Shown: positions 63,170 to 64,000 of the stretch, in pieces
Layout: each line of letters begins with the position of its first letter
How positions within the stretch are numbered: position 1 is the first letter of the stretch
NCBI GenBank assembly: GCA_961205875.1
Contig: OY540818.1
Span: forward strand, 12,808,761 to 12,872,760
Length of the DNA: 64,000 bases
Origin: Sialis fuliginosa
Taxonomy: Eukaryota; Arthropoda; Insecta; Megaloptera; Sialidae
Reading direction: 5' to 3'
The notes under the pieces: model-generated
What the model was told of the DNA's origin: nothing
Database searches by the model: none
Seen by the model: only the letters and a program-made list of their open reading frames with translations
Translations under genes and position numbers: made by a program

Positions 63170-64000
63170 TAATATCGATAGACTAACATGATAACTGACA
63201 TTTTGATTATTTTTAAGGTTCCGTAGAAAACTAAGCTCTGTTTGTTTGTCTGTATGTTACAGCTCTCTCATTTTCTCATTTATAAACCTATTAATATGAC
63301 CCAAAAACAGAAATAATGAGATTTAAAAAAAATTTTTTTTGGACCCCCATTTCATAGACTGAAAAGTGTACTCAATTTTTTTTTTGTACTTATCCTATTG
63401 AGTAGAGTGTTTTTAAATATAGGTTTCTTAAAATGCAACAAAAATTTTTGATTTTAACCCTTCAATTACGAGATATTTGCTTTAAAAAAGTCGTTGATAT
63501 GTTTATTTGCATAAAGGTAAATTCGGTCAAAATAGTCTTCTATTAAAATATAAATTTCGACATTCAACCCCTAATGATAGAGGTAGACAGGGGGTGGTTT
63601 TTTGCAATTTTTAACTAATTGTAAGATCCGATATATTTACGAAGGTAATGAATTAAAAAAAAAAATATTTCATCCCCTGTCTTAAAATATTATTTGTGCT
63701 GCCAACATAAAAAAATTATACAACGCGGGCGAAGCCGCGGTCAAGTGTGTGACGAAACGTTGGCCGATAACACGACCAAACCGACGCGACTTACACCCAG
63801 AAGCCAAGATCCAAGTCCGCTAGTTTTCAATAAATCGCGTTACTGCCGGTTAACTGTCGAAATTTACTGGAGTGACTCTAGATTAGACTTGAAATATGAT
63901 ATTTATTTATTTAATAAATTATTTTATTTCAATAATTTTATTTGTTTTTCATCTTATCATTTATCATTTTTAAAGATCACGTTTCTTAAAAATGTATTTT
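63170..64000. other. 3' flank with repeat fragments
   Basis: Holds a third copy of the 59543-type unit (63545-63690, '..agacagggggtggttt..') and an element tail 'gcgggcgaagccgcggtc' at 63724. No gene was seen. Confidence 0.6.

Noticed and set aside
1-64000. CRISPR arrays, bacterial operons, tRNA or rRNA genes
   Set aside because: The DNA is eukaryotic with introns; no regularly spaced direct repeats or tRNA box motifs were seen.

Overview
This is a piece of eukaryotic nuclear DNA, almost certainly from an insect. It is very AT-rich, its genes are interrupted by GT-AG introns (64 bp to about 1.8 kb), and it is crowded with short inverted-repeat transposons. Repeat tails such as 'gcgggcgaagccgcgg' and the 'ctgtctgtctgtcc' / 'gagaaccacttatccg' segment are of a kind I associate with Lepidoptera, but the order is an inference and other insect orders are possible. 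No tRNA, rRNA or CRISPR array was recognised.

Layout. 1-5 kb: repeats, including a ~0.7 kb perfect-style palindrome, a TTAA-flanked MITE and an isolated signal-peptide exon on the minus strand. 5-18.6 kb: gene-poor, repeat-rich. 18.7-22.4 kb (minus): a four- to five-exon gene for a 646-residue secreted Pro/Cys/Gly repeat protein, with a piggyBac-like MITE in its first coding intron. 22.4-33.1 kb: gene desert. 33.1-36.1 kb (minus): a 157-residue secreted Tyr/Gly-rich protein with dibasic sites and a well-formed TATA/Inr promoter. 40.4-42.2 kb (minus): an intronless 16-finger C2H2 zinc-finger protein. 44.5-47.2 kb (minus): a five-exon gene for a 211-residue secreted Cys-rich protein. 51.9-57.1 kb (plus): guanine deaminase, eight exons. 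57.8-60.9 kb (plus): the Sin3 co-repressor subunit Sds3/SUDS3, six exons. 61.9-63.1 kb (plus): a MARCH2/3-type membrane RING-CH ubiquitin ligase, two exons.

The right third is a compact run of plus-strand housekeeping genes (purine catabolism, chromatin repression, membrane ubiquitination) separated by less than 1.1 kb. The left two thirds hold minus-strand genes, of which three (and possibly a fourth) encode secreted proteins that I cannot assign to a named family. All exon structures of these secreted genes were assembled by hand from splice signals and phase agreement; no transcript evidence was available.

The most unusual items are the secreted repeat protein at 18.7-21.4 kb (nine copies of a 16-residue four-cysteine unit followed by about 18 PG-rich heptads), the paired long palindromes at 0.5-1.2 kb and 53.7-54.5 kb whose centres are inverted relative to identical flanks, and a MITE group that shares terminal sequence but has unrelated interiors.
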